The notes beneath the pieces were generated by a model, which saw only the letters and a program-made list of their open reading frames with translations, was not told the DNA's origin and searched no databases. This document shows positions 16,899 through 25,775 of a stretch of 64,000 nucleotides of DNA, one piece after another (within the stretch, counting starts at the first letter, position 1; each line of letters opens with the position of its first letter). The stretch comes from Oscillospiraceae bacterium. Its GTDB lineage: Bacteria; Bacillota; Clostridia; Oscillospirales; Ruminococcaceae. Location of the stretch: assembly GCA_019424695.1 (NCBI GenBank), contig JAHYZA010000009.1:62001-126000 (forward strand), given 5' to 3'. A program made the position numbers and the translations under genes.

Positions 16899-17963
16899 AT
16901 GAAAACGTATCTTGTCACCGGCTGTGCCGGTTTTATCGGTTCCAACTTCGTCCACTACATGCTGGACAAGTATGAGGACATCCGCCTGATCAACCTGGAT
17001 AAGCTGACCTACGCTGGCAACCTGGAAAATCTGCAGGACATCGAGGACGATGCCCGCCATATTTTCGTGCAGGGCGATATCTGCGACAAGGCACTGGTCA
17101 CCGATCTGATCGCCAAGTACGATCCCGACTATGTCATCAACTTCGCGGCGGAGAGCCACGTGGACCGCAGCATCAAGAACCCCGAGATTTTCGTCGAGAG
17201 CAACGTGCTGGGCACCGTCAACCTGCTGCAGTGCTGCAAGGATGCCTGGTATGACGCCGAGGCAAAGACCTGGAAAGAGGGCAAGAAGTACCTGCAGGTT
17301 TCCACTGACGAGGTCTACGGTGCGCTGGGTGCTGAAGGCTATTTCATGGAGACTACGCCGCTGTGCCCCCACAGCCCGTATTCCGCCAGCAAGGCCAGCG
17401 CCGATATGTTCGTCAAGGCGTTCCATGACACCTACGGTATGCCCATGAACATCACCCGCTGCTCCAACAACTACGGCCCCTACCAGTTCCCTGAGAAGCT
17501 GATTCCGCTGCTCATCAACAACGCCAAGCAGCACAAACAGCTGCCAGTCTACGGTGACGGCATGCAGATCCGCGACTGGCTGTACGTTATGGACCACTGC
17601 AAGGCCATCGATATGGTCGCCAACGGCGGCAAGGACGGCGAGGTCTACAACGTGGGCGGCCACAACGAGCGCCCCAACATCTTCATCGTCAAGACGGTCA
17701 TCGCCCAGCTGCATGACCGCCTGAAGGACGAGGGAATCAGTGAGGAGCTCATCACCCATGTGGCGGACCGTCTGGGCCATGACCGCCGCTACGGCATCGA
17801 CCCCACCAAGATCAAGGAAGATCTGGGCTGGTATCCCGAAACGCCGTTTGAAAAGGGCATCGTGCTGACCATCGACTGGTATCTGGCTCACCCGGAGTGG
17901 ATGAGCCATGTCACCAGCGGTGACTACCAGAAGTACTACGAGCAGATGTACAAGAACAAGTGA
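16899..17963 (+). CDS. rfbB: dTDP-glucose 4,6-dehydratase
   Basis: A 354-residue SDR enzyme that converts dTDP-glucose to dTDP-4-keto-6-deoxyglucose. The ATG at 16899 is preceded by ACGGAG and starts the chain right at the Rossmann motif TGCAGFIG (residues 7-14). NFAAESHVDRSI and STDEVYGALG are RfbB signatures, and Tyr161-x3-Lys165 (YSASK) is the catalytic pair. It is 7 bp after the rfbD stop. Products feed rhamnose or another deoxysugar for surface polysaccharide. Confidence 0.96.
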   Translation: MKTYLVTGCAGFIGSNFVHYMLDKYEDIRLINLDKLTYAGNLENLQDIEDDARHIFVQGDICDKALVTDLIAKYDPDYVINFAAESHVDRSIKNPEIFVESNVLGTVNLLQCCKDAWYDAEAKTWKEGKKYLQVSTDEVYGALGAEGYFMETTPLCPHSPYSASKASADMFVKAFHDTYGMPMNITRCSNNYGPYQFPEKLIPLLINNAKQHKQLPVYGDGMQIRDWLYVMDHCKAIDMVANGGKDGEVYNVGGHNERPNIFIVKTVIAQLHDRLKDEGISEELITHVADRLGHDRRYGIDPTKIKEDLGWYPETPFEKGIVLTIDWYLAHPEWMSHVTSGDYQKYYEQMYKNK

Positions 17964-18030
17964 TTTCTTGTTCTGCACAGAACGTACCGGGCTGTTGCCC
18001 GCAGATCTTTTAGGAGCTTCATAATCCACA

Positions 18031-19005
18031 ATGGCAAATTACAGAGAAGAACAAATCCGCAACAGCCGCCGCCTGGCCCGTCAGATTCTGGGGGGCGTGT
18101 CGCTGCTGCTGGCACTGATCGGGTTGTTTACCGTGCTGGGGTGGGTCGTCAGTGCGCTGCGCAATGCGTTGGATGATTCCGGCCGGCGAGCGTCCTACGC
18201 GGACCTGTTGTACGGTATGGTGATGCTGGACCCGCTGCCCTTTGACGATGTGAACAGCGTCGACCCGGGCGTGTTCAAGCAGGCTGCGATCTGGGGCACC
18301 GTGTACGAGATCCAGAAGGACGGCGGCAGCCTGGACCAGTACGAACGCGATCCCGACACCGGTTCGGCCATGATCCCCAAGCTGGAGATCGACACTTACA
18401 TCTCCAACCTGCTGGGACCGGATTATCCGATCACCGATGGCAGCTTCAGCACCGATGAATTCGTGTACCAGTACAATGAAGAAAAGCAGTGCTATCTGGT
18501 GCCCGTCACCAGTTCGGTGGCGCAGTATACGCCGGAAGTGGAAAAAATCTCCACGTCCAACGGCAAGATGTATGTGACAGTGGGCTATATTCCCACCACA
18601 AGCAACAGCGCCAGCGGCGAACTTTCTCTGACGGCACCGACGGACCCCATCAAATATATGGACTATGTGTTCGTCCGCGGCGAAAACCGCCAGTGGTATC
18701 TCACCGGGCTGCAGGAAAGTGAGATGAAGGTCGAGGCCACGCCGGAACCGTCTCCCACCGCAGCGGTGACCCAGGACACCCAGTCTATGGTGGAAAGCCA
18801 GCTGAATGCAGCCATGACCGATGCGGCCAGCAGTACGGCCGGAGAGGAACCTGTGGAACCGACGGAGCCGACGGAAAGTACGGAAGAGCCTGCGGAGTCC
18901 ACCGAAGGTTCGGAAGAATCTACCGACAGCGCTGCATCGGAGTCCACGGACGCGGCTTCGGAATCGGAAAGCGATACACAAGATTCCACGGATGCCGTGG
19001 GTTGA
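18031..19005 (+). CDS. Membrane-anchored protein of unknown function with Ser/Thr/Glu-rich tail
   Basis: A 324-residue protein. The start has TTTAGGAG upstream. A short charged N-terminus (residues 1-20) precedes one membrane helix (ILGGVSLLLALIGLFTVLGW, about 19-38). A globular extracellular region runs from about 45 to 235 and has no motif I recognise. The last 85 residues are low complexity, rich in Ser, Thr, Glu and Pro, and end without an LPxTG-type signal. It is a type II membrane-protein layout with an exposed flexible tail, perhaps wall-spanning. It follows rfbB by 67 bp without a clear terminator, so it may be cotranscribed with the sugar genes. Confidence 0.7.
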   Translation: MANYREEQIRNSRRLARQILGGVSLLLALIGLFTVLGWVVSALRNALDDSGRRASYADLLYGMVMLDPLPFDDVNSVDPGVFKQAAIWGTVYEIQKDGGSLDQYERDPDTGSAMIPKLEIDTYISNLLGPDYPITDGSFSTDEFVYQYNEEKQCYLVPVTSSVAQYTPEVEKISTSNGKMYVTVGYIPTTSNSASGELSLTAPTDPIKYMDYVFVRGENRQWYLTGLQESEMKVEATPEPSPTAAVTQDTQSMVESQLNAAMTDAASSTAGEEPVEPTEPTESTEEPAESTEGSEESTDSAASESTDAASESESDTQDSTDAVG

Positions 19006-19020
19006 TATTTCAACGGAAAA

Positions 19021-19053
19021 CGTCTCCGCACTAGGGTGCGGGGGCGTTTTTTT
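19021..19053 (+). terminator. Intrinsic terminator
   Basis: An 11-bp stem with two G-T pairs (19021-19031 with 19036-19046) is followed by seven T residues. It closes the rfb/unknown membrane protein unit. Confidence 0.88.
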
Positions 19054-19066
19054 GTGCAAAAAACAG

Positions 19067-19095
19067 ATGCAATCCCAAGGTAATTATGATATAAT
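19067..19095 (+). promoter_or_regulatory. SigA-type promoter for the Lrp-aminotransferase unit
   Basis: ATGCAA at 19067-19072, a 17-bp spacer, and perfect TATAAT at 19090-19095, about 33 bp ahead of the regulator start codon. Confidence 0.55.
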
Positions 19096-19127
19096 CAAAC
19101 CATATATACATAAAGAGGTGTATCACT

Positions 19128-19607
19128 ATGGAAGAATTGCTGCGCATCCTGGAGAAGAATGCCCGCATGCCCATCGAGGACATTGCGGCGATGCTGGACA
19201 AAACGCCGGAAGAAGTGGCGGCCATGATGGACGAGGCGGCCGCCAAGGGATATATCCGCGGGTATGAAACGCTGGTGGACTGGGAACAGGCCGGCGTCAA
19301 CCTGGTAGAGGCGGTGATCGAGCTGCGGGTCACGCCGCACAAGTCCCGCGGGTTTGATGATATCGGTACCGTCATTGCAGGTTTTGATGAGGTGGACACT
19401 GTACTGCTGATGAGCGGCAGCTATGACCTGCAGGTCATCATCAAGGGGCGCAGCTTCCAGGAGATCGCGCTCTTTGTCGCCAAGCGTCTGTCGCCGCTGG
19501 ATGATGTGATCTCCACGGCAACGAGCTTTGTGCTGCGTGCCTATAAGCGGGGTGGCCGCCTGTACCAGGCCGAGGAGACCGACGAAAGAGAGTGGACGAT
19601 GCTGTGA
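19128..19607 (+). CDS. Lrp/AsnC-family transcriptional regulator
   Basis: A 159-residue protein. Residues 1-50 form a winged helix (LLRILEKNARMPIEDIAAML then PEEVAAMMDEAAAKGYIRGY) and residues 65-145 form the RAM/AsnC ligand-binding domain (VEAVIELRVTP, MSGSYDLQVIIKG). Lrp/AsnC proteins sense amino acids or related metabolites as octamers. The stop overlaps the aminotransferase start by one base (TGATG), a common genomic pairing in Clostridia in which the regulator controls the adjacent enzyme. The AGAGGTG site precedes the start. Confidence 0.92.
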   Translation: MEELLRILEKNARMPIEDIAAMLDKTPEEVAAMMDEAAAKGYIRGYETLVDWEQAGVNLVEAVIELRVTPHKSRGFDDIGTVIAGFDEVDTVLLMSGSYDLQVIIKGRSFQEIALFVAKRLSPLDDVISTATSFVLRAYKRGGRLYQAEETDEREWTML

Positions 19608-20788
19608 TGAATTATAACGAACTGCTTGCGCCTGCCGCCAAGGCGATGCGGCCGTCCGGCATCCGCAAGTTCTTTGACCTGGCCAGCGACATGCCCCACT
19701 GCATTTCGCTGGGCGTGGGCGAACCGGATTTCAAGACACCCTGGAGCGTCCGGGATGCCGGCATCCGCAGCCTGGAACAGGGAAAAACCAAGTACACCGC
19801 CAATGCGGGCCTGAAGGAGCTGCGTGCTGAGATCTGCCGGTACCTGGAACGCCGGTTCGATCTGAAATACGACGTGCCCCAGGTTCTGGTCACGGTGGGG
19901 GGCAGCGAGGCCATCGACCTGGCCATCCGGGCGCTTGTGAAACCCGGCGATGAGGTCATCATCCCGGAGCCCTGCTTTGTCTGTTATGAACCCATTACCC
20001 AGCTCACAGGGGGTGTACCGGTGCATATCGCCACCCGGGCCGAGGATGAGTTCCGCCTGACGGCCGAACAGCTCAAGGCAGCCATCACGCCGCGTACCAA
20101 GCTGGTGATCTTCCCGTATCCCAACAACCCCACGGGTGCTGTGATGAGCGCCAGGGACCTGGAAGAGATTGCCGAAGTGCTGCGTGATACCAACATCATG
20201 GTACTGTCGGATGAGATTTACTCCGAACTGACCTATGGCCTGGACCGCCATGTGTCTTTTGCCTCCATCCCTGGAATGGCGGAACGCACCATCGTGGTCA
20301 ACGGCTTCTCCAAATCCTACGCTATGACGGGCTGGCGCCTTGGCTATGCGGCGGGTCCGGAACCGATCATCCAGATCATGACCAAGATCCACCAGAGCTG
20401 CATCATGAGCGCTCCCACCACCAGCCAGTATGCGGCCATCACGGCACTGCGCCAGTGTGATGACCAGATCGAAATGATGCGCGACGAGTACAATCGCCGC
20501 CGCCGTTATGTGGTCAAAGCCCTCAACGAGATGGGCCTGACCTGCTTTGAGCCCCGCGGTGCGTTCTATGTGTTCCCCTCCATTCAGGTCAGCGGCCTGA
20601 GCAGCGAGGAGTTTTGCGAGCGCCTGCTGCGGGATAAAGAAGTTGCCATCATTCCCGGTGACGCGTTCGGCGCCTCGGGCGAAGGCTATGCCCGTATCAG
20701 TTACGCCTACAGCGTGGACCATCTGCAGACGGCGATGTACCGTATCCGTGCTTTCCTGCAGGAGAACGGCTGGCTCAAGACCGAATAA
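19607..20788 (+). CDS. PLP-dependent class I/II aminotransferase
   Basis: A 393-residue fold-type I aminotransferase. GVGEPDFKTP binds substrate carboxylate, NNPTGAVMS and SDEIYSEL are cofactor-contact motifs, and SKSYAMTGWRLGYAAG carries the Schiff-base Lys at residue 236. The C-terminal EGYARISYA supplies the substrate Arg. This is the PatA/AspC-like subgroup typically paired with an Lrp/AsnC regulator, as here. The amino donor cannot be fixed from sequence; aspartate, aromatic or lysine-related amino acids are possible. Confidence 0.9.
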   Translation: MNYNELLAPAAKAMRPSGIRKFFDLASDMPHCISLGVGEPDFKTPWSVRDAGIRSLEQGKTKYTANAGLKELRAEICRYLERRFDLKYDVPQVLVTVGGSEAIDLAIRALVKPGDEVIIPEPCFVCYEPITQLTGGVPVHIATRAEDEFRLTAEQLKAAITPRTKLVIFPYPNNPTGAVMSARDLEEIAEVLRDTNIMVLSDEIYSELTYGLDRHVSFASIPGMAERTIVVNGFSKSYAMTGWRLGYAAGPEPIIQIMTKIHQSCIMSAPTTSQYAAITALRQCDDQIEMMRDEYNRRRRYVVKALNEMGLTCFEPRGAFYVFPSIQVSGLSSEEFCERLLRDKEVAIIPGDAFGASGEGYARISYAYSVDHLQTAMYRIRAFLQENGWLKTE

Positions 20789-20820
20789 GGCCCATTACAA
20801 CAAACAGGAAAGGGACCCGT

Positions 20821-21711
20821 ATGCTCAAAAAATCCGTAACGGTGCTGGCGCCGGCCAAGCTGAATCTTTCGCTGGATGTGGTCGGTACACTGCCCAACGG
20901 CTACCATGATCTCGATATGGTCATGCAGACCATCGACCTGTATGAAAAAATCACGCTGCGCCGTAGCGAGGGGCTGACTCTCACGCTGCCCGGCAGTTTT
21001 GTGCCGGTCAACGATAAAAACACCGCCATCAAGGCGGCGGTGGCGTTTTTCCAATATACCGGACTGCTGGCGGGCGTCGATATGACCATTTATAAGCGGG
21101 TGCCGGTGCGCGCGGGTATGGCCGGCGGCAGTGCCGACGCCGCCGGCGTGCTGGTGGGACTCAACGACCTGTACGATGCCAGACTTTCCATGAGTGAACT
21201 CTGCGCTCTCGGCGCAGGCATCGGCGCCGATGTGCCCTTCGCGCTGCTGGGCGGTACCTGTCGCGTGCGCGGTGTAGGGGATCTGATGAAAGCCCTGCCG
21301 CCCTGCCCGGACTGCTGGTTTGTGGTGGCGATGCCCAGCGTGGGGGTCTCCACACCAGAAGCCTTTGCCCGCTACGATACCATGGGCAGCCCGGTGCATC
21401 CCGACTGCGAAGCCCAGGAACAGGCAGTGCGGGCCGGCGACCTGGCCGCTGTCTGTGCGGCAGCCGGCAACGCGCTGGAGCACTGCTCCGGTGCTGAGGA
21501 AACCCCGGCCATCTGCAACGTTTTGCGGGAACATGGCGCACTGACAGCCCAGATGACCGGCAGCGGTGCAGCCGTATTCGGCGTCTTTGACGACGAGGAA
21601 AAAGCCCGCGGGGCACTGGCTGCCCTCAAACCCGGCTATAAGCAGGCGTATCTTTGCCGTCCCACCCACGGCGGCCCGCGGGTCACCGTGCGCCGCCCCA
21701 TGAAAAAATAA
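20821..21711 (+). CDS. ispE: 4-diphosphocytidyl-2-C-methyl-D-erythritol kinase
   Basis: A 296-residue GHMP kinase that phosphorylates CDP-methylerythritol in the MEP isoprenoid pathway. APAKLNLSLDVVG (10-22) and NGYHDLDMVMQTI are IspE-specific; the GHMP ATP loop GMAGGSADAA is at 99-108, and the catalytic Asp lies near 137 (IGADVPF). A C-terminal MTGSGAAVFGVF is the third GHMP motif. Length is standard. It sits between the aminotransferase and spoIIR on the same strand, with short gaps. Confidence 0.95.
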   Translation: MLKKSVTVLAPAKLNLSLDVVGTLPNGYHDLDMVMQTIDLYEKITLRRSEGLTLTLPGSFVPVNDKNTAIKAAVAFFQYTGLLAGVDMTIYKRVPVRAGMAGGSADAAGVLVGLNDLYDARLSMSELCALGAGIGADVPFALLGGTCRVRGVGDLMKALPPCPDCWFVVAMPSVGVSTPEAFARYDTMGSPVHPDCEAQEQAVRAGDLAAVCAAAGNALEHCSGAEETPAICNVLREHGALTAQMTGSGAAVFGVFDDEEKARGALAALKPGYKQAYLCRPTHGGPRVTVRRPMKK

Positions 21712-21771
21712 GGCCCGCCTGTTTGCGGCATTTCTTCGCTGTCCATACTCCCGGTGAAGGGAGCGATGAAG

Positions 21772-22350
21772 ATGAGCCGCAAACGATGGGTACTGGAACT
21801 GGGCGTGGGGCTCGGGTTCCTGCTGACTGTGGTACTTACGCTGGCTATGGGCTGGCGGCAAACGGTGGCGGCACAGGTGCGGGCCGATACGATCCGCCTG
21901 CATGTGCTGGCCAACAGCGATACGATCGAGGATCAGCTGCTCAAGCTGAAAGTCCGGGACGCCATTCTGACGGCGCTGCCCGCTGCGGTGACGGCGGCCG
22001 AAACGCCTTCACAGGCGACCCGTGCGCTGCAGAATGCCCTGCCCGCGCTGCAGGCAGCAGCCAACCAGGCGCTGCTGCAGGCGCACAGCGGCCAGACGGC
22101 AACGGTGCGCCTGGAAGAATTTGCCTTTGAGGCCCGGGACTATGGCAGTTTTGCGCTGCCCGGCGGCACCTACACCGCACTGCGCGTGGAGGTGGGCGCG
22201 GCCCGGGGGCATAACTGGTTTTGTGTGCTCTATCCGGCGCTGTGCGTGTCGGGGGCAACGGCTGAATACCCCACCCAGGCCGAAAATGCCCTGGTATTTG
22301 GTCAATACGAAGTGCGCTTTGCACTGCTGGACGCCCTGAAAGGCCGGTAA
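21772..22350 (+). CDS. spoIIR: Stage II sporulation protein R
   Basis: A 192-residue secreted signalling protein. In Bacillus it is made in the forespore and triggers SpoIIGA to activate mother-cell SigE. I prefer the ATG at 21772 because AAGGGAG lies 8 bases upstream; in-frame starts at 21754 (GTG) and 21766 are spaced too closely. A membrane or signal helix covers about 10-28. The family core follows: TIRLHVLANSDTIEDQLLKL and KVRDAIL near 40-65, then FALPGGTYTALRVEVG and NWFCVLYPALC. No SigF-type promoter could be assigned. A terminator follows. Confidence 0.93.
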   Translation: MSRKRWVLELGVGLGFLLTVVLTLAMGWRQTVAAQVRADTIRLHVLANSDTIEDQLLKLKVRDAILTALPAAVTAAETPSQATRALQNALPALQAAANQALLQAHSGQTATVRLEEFAFEARDYGSFALPGGTYTALRVEVGAARGHNWFCVLYPALCVSGATAEYPTQAENALVFGQYEVRFALLDALKGR

Positions 22351-22360
22351 AGCGCTGCCA

Positions 22361-22402
22361 AGAGGGAAAAGGGACCCAAGGGTTTCTCGGTTTCCCTCTT
22401 TT
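22361..22402 (+). terminator. Intrinsic terminator after spoIIR
   Basis: A 9-bp stem (AGAGGGAAA with TTTCCCTCT at 22391-22399) with a 21-base loop is followed by TTTTTCT (partly within the stem end). Confidence 0.7.
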
Positions 22403-22430
22403 TCTGTACAACGGGAAAGGATTTCTCTTT

Positions 22431-25400
22431 ATGCTGCAACTACTTCTGGGGCCTTCCGGCAGCGGCAAATCCCGCCGCATGCTGGCGGAACTGCGCACCC
22501 GCGCCGAGCGGGGGGAGCGCAGCCTGCTCATTGTGCCGGAACAGTTCACCTCCTCCACCGAGGGACAGCTGTACCATACGTTGGGCGACACCCTTTCGGC
22601 GTATGTGGAAAGCTATTCCTTCACTTCGCTGGCGGAAACGCTGCTGCGCCATTACGGCGGCGCGGCGGTGCAGACGCTGGACGAAGCCGGCCGTGCCTTG
22701 CTGGTGCGCCGGGCGGTGGATTCGCTGCTGGACCAGGTGGTGTATTATAACCGGCAGCGGCGTTCGGCGGCTTTCTGTGAGAAGGCGGCTCAGACCATCG
22801 AGGAATTGAAAAGTGCGGGTGTCACGCCCCAGGCACTGGCGGACTATGCCTGTGCGCCGGGGGCGGACCGGGACAAGCTGCAGGAACTTTCGCTGATCTA
22901 CGGCGCCTACGAAGGGCTGCTCTCCGAGAGTGCCATGGACCCCGGTGACCGCCAGCAGCTGGCGGCGCAGTACCTGGATGCGGCGTTTTTTGCCGGGCGT
23001 GCGGTGTATATCGATGAGTTTGATACCTTCAACGCCCCCAAACGGGCATTGCTGGCGGCCATGCTGCCGGTGGCCGATGTGACGGTCTGCCTGTGCTGCG
23101 ACGGCCCCGAGGACCGCGATGGCGGCATGGGACTGTTCAGCGGTGCCAAGGCGGTGGCCAACAGCCTGCGCCGGATGGCATCGGATGCCGGTGTGCCGGT
23201 ACATACCGAAACACTGACTGAGGACCGGCGCCACGCTGATGCGCCGGTACTGGCGGAACTGAATCTGCTGCTGGCCGACCCCACGTATACCCCCGATTCC
23301 ACGGTGGACCCGGCGCATCCGGCTATCGTCTGCCACGGGGCAGCCAGCCGCCAGGCGGAAGCCAAAGCGGTGGCGGCGGAGATCGCTGCCCGTGCCCGGG
23401 CCGGGATGCCCTACCACCGCATGGCGGTCATCTGCCGCGATGCCGCCCAATATCTGGGGCCGCTGCGGTACGAATTCCGTTTGCAGAATATCCCGTTGTT
23501 CTGTGATGAAGCCACCACGCCGGAAAACACCGCTCCGGCCCGGGCCGTTCATGCGGCGCTGGACCTGGCGCGTGGCGGCATTTCCAGCCGCACGGTGCTG
23601 CGTCTTCTCAAGACAGGGCTGGTGAATCTGCCGGAACAGCAGCAGACGGCGCTGGAAAACTATGCCTACACCTGGTCGCTCAAAGCGGCGGACTGGCGCG
23701 CGCCCTTTACCCGCAGCGCGGCCGGGTACGCAGATATCGAACGGGCCGAGGATGTGCGCACCCGGGAGGATGCCGAAGCCGCCCGCGCCTTTCTGGCGGA
23801 ACGAATCCAGAAATTCCTGCCCCGCACCAAAAACGCCGGGGCGGCGGCTTTGACCAAACAAATCTATTTGTTTTTGCAGTCTCTGGGGGCGGAGGATACT
23901 CTCAACACACTGGCGGAAACGCTGCGCAGTCAGGGACGCCTGCCGGAAGCCGACGAAGTTCTGCGGGAATGGAACGTCGTCATGGGACTGCTCAATCAGC
24001 TGGCCCAGCTGCTGGGGGAGGAGATTCTGCCCCCGGCGGATTATGCAGAACTGTTCACGCTGCTGCTGCGTACCACCGATATGGGGCATATCCCCCAAAG
24101 CCTGGACAGTGTGATTCTGACCACGGCAGGCCGCATGCGGCTGCCCGAGACCGACGCGGTGTTTGTGGTCGGCCTGACGGAGGGGGAGTTCCCCAAAACA
24201 CCCGGGGATCAGGGACTTCTGACCCACGCCGACCGGGATGCGATGATCCGCCAGGGGGCGGAACTGCCGGACTGTTTTGAAAACAAGGTCCTGCGGGAGG
24301 GCGTCTGCTTTTATAAGGCGCTGACGGCGGCACGGAAATTCCTGTGGCTGAGCTGGCCCGGTGCCGCCCATGCCCGGGACGATACCATAGCCAGCGCGGC
24401 ACTGGCCCCGGTGCGCAGTCTGCTGCAGGTCCCCTTTGCGGAACCGACGACGGCGGAACTGGGGGCATCCCCGGCAGCTGCCCTGGACATTCTGGGCATC
24501 GTCAGCCAGGAACCCGGCCGGGAGGGGGAGGGCGAAGCGCTGCGTGCCGCCCTGGACGCTGTGGAAAACACGCCCCATGCTGCGCCTGGCTATGAATCGG
24601 TGCGCCGTGCGCGGCAGAATGAGGAAGCCGTCGTCCAAAACACCGGGGAATTGGAAAAGCTGCTGGGGCCCGATCTGCGGGTAAGTCCCACCCGGTTTGA
24701 AAAATACCAGACCTGTCCCTTTGGGTATTTCATGCAGTTTGTGCTGCGGGCCGCACCGCGCCAGAAAGCGGAGCTGGCCCCCAACATCAGCGGCACCCTG
24801 ACCCACTGGGTGCTGGAAAACGCGCTCCGCCGGGAAAAAGAACATTTCAAGGACCTGACCGGGGAGGAGCTGCAGGCGCTGGTGGACTCTCTGGTGGACG
24901 AATACACCCAGGCCAACCTGCCTGGTATTACGGTGCGGATGCAGTATCTGATCCAGCGCATCCGCCGCAATCTGGTGGGGCTTTTGGACTTTATCCAGCG
25001 GGACCTGCGCCAGTCCGGATTCCAGCCGGTGGCGTTTGAATTGCGCATCGACGACCGCCCCGGAGAAGATCCGGACGCCCCCCGTATTGAACCCGTCGAA
25101 CTGGAGGATGGCGCTGGCCATACCGTGCGCATTGTGGGTACGGTGGACCGGGTGGACGCCATGCCGCTGGGAGAACGCACCTATCTGCGGGTAGTGGATT
25201 ATAAGACCGGCGGCAAGGACTTCCAGCTCAAGGAAGTATACTGCGGACTGGACTGCCAGATGCTTTTGTATCTGTTCACGCTGGAACGCAACGCCGGCAA
25301 AGAATTCCCGGGGGCCACGGCGGCGGGGGTGGAATATCTTCTGGCGGACCCTGCCCCCGAAAGCGTGCCCCGCGCCGAAGCCGGTACGGGTGAGGAGCCG

Positions 25401-25763
25401 GCAGAGAACAACTATCCCCTCAACGGCCTGCTGCTGGATGAGGAGAGCGTATACCATGCTATGGACCGCCGCTGCACCGGCAACTTTGTACCGCTGAATT
25501 TCAGTGCCAAAACCGGGAAAGTCACCAACGGCAAAAGCCGCCTGGCGGATGAAAAGAAGCTGGCCCGCATCCGGGAACATCTGGACGGGCTGCTGAGACA
25601 GATGTCCAAAGATCTCTATGCGGGCAAGATCGACGCCCAGCCGCTGTGCCATGGCGGACGCAGCCCCTGCACTTACTGTGATTTCCGCATCGCCTGTGCC
25701 CATCGGGATGGGGAGAACGAGCGCAAGGTGGAAGTGCCCGCAGATCCCTTTGCCGAAGAATAA
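22431..25763 (+). CDS. addB: ATP-dependent helicase/nuclease subunit B
   Basis: An 1110-residue subunit of the AddAB double-strand-break resection complex, the Firmicute counterpart of RecBCD. The N-terminus carries the Walker A loop GPSGSGKS (7-14). The C-terminal third is a RecB-family nuclease domain with VDYKTGG near residue 923. The AddB Fe-S cluster cysteines are visible: one in YQTCPFGYF near residue 764 and three in SPCTYCDFRIAC near 1080, spaced C-x2-C-x5-C. Length is normal. The start has GAAAGGA upstream, and addA begins 12 bp after the stop. Confidence 0.95.
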   Translation: MLQLLLGPSGSGKSRRMLAELRTRAERGERSLLIVPEQFTSSTEGQLYHTLGDTLSAYVESYSFTSLAETLLRHYGGAAVQTLDEAGRALLVRRAVDSLLDQVVYYNRQRRSAAFCEKAAQTIEELKSAGVTPQALADYACAPGADRDKLQELSLIYGAYEGLLSESAMDPGDRQQLAAQYLDAAFFAGRAVYIDEFDTFNAPKRALLAAMLPVADVTVCLCCDGPEDRDGGMGLFSGAKAVANSLRRMASDAGVPVHTETLTEDRRHADAPVLAELNLLLADPTYTPDSTVDPAHPAIVCHGAASRQAEAKAVAAEIAARARAGMPYHRMAVICRDAAQYLGPLRYEFRLQNIPLFCDEATTPENTAPARAVHAALDLARGGISSRTVLRLLKTGLVNLPEQQQTALENYAYTWSLKAADWRAPFTRSAAGYADIERAEDVRTREDAEAARAFLAERIQKFLPRTKNAGAAALTKQIYLFLQSLGAEDTLNTLAETLRSQGRLPEADEVLREWNVVMGLLNQLAQLLGEEILPPADYAELFTLLLRTTDMGHIPQSLDSVILTTAGRMRLPETDAVFVVGLTEGEFPKTPGDQGLLTHADRDAMIRQGAELPDCFENKVLREGVCFYKALTAARKFLWLSWPGAAHARDDTIASAALAPVRSLLQVPFAEPTTAELGASPAAALDILGIVSQEPGREGEGEALRAALDAVENTPHAAPGYESVRRARQNEEAVVQNTGELEKLLGPDLRVSPTRFEKYQTCPFGYFMQFVLRAAPRQKAELAPNISGTLTHWVLENALRREKEHFKDLTGEELQALVDSLVDEYTQANLPGITVRMQYLIQRIRRNLVGLLDFIQRDLRQSGFQPVAFELRIDDRPGEDPDAPRIEPVELEDGAGHTVRIVGTVDRVDAMPLGERTYLRVVDYKTGGKDFQLKEVYCGLDCQMLLYLFTLERNAGKEFPGATAAGVEYLLADPAPESVPRAEAGTGEEPAENNYPLNGLLLDEESVYHAMDRRCTGNFVPLNFSAKTGKVTNGKSRLADEKKLARIREHLDGLLRQMSKDLYAGKIDAQPLCHGGRSPCTYCDFRIACAHRDGENERKVEVPADPFAEE

Positions 25764-25775
25764 AAGGAGAACACT

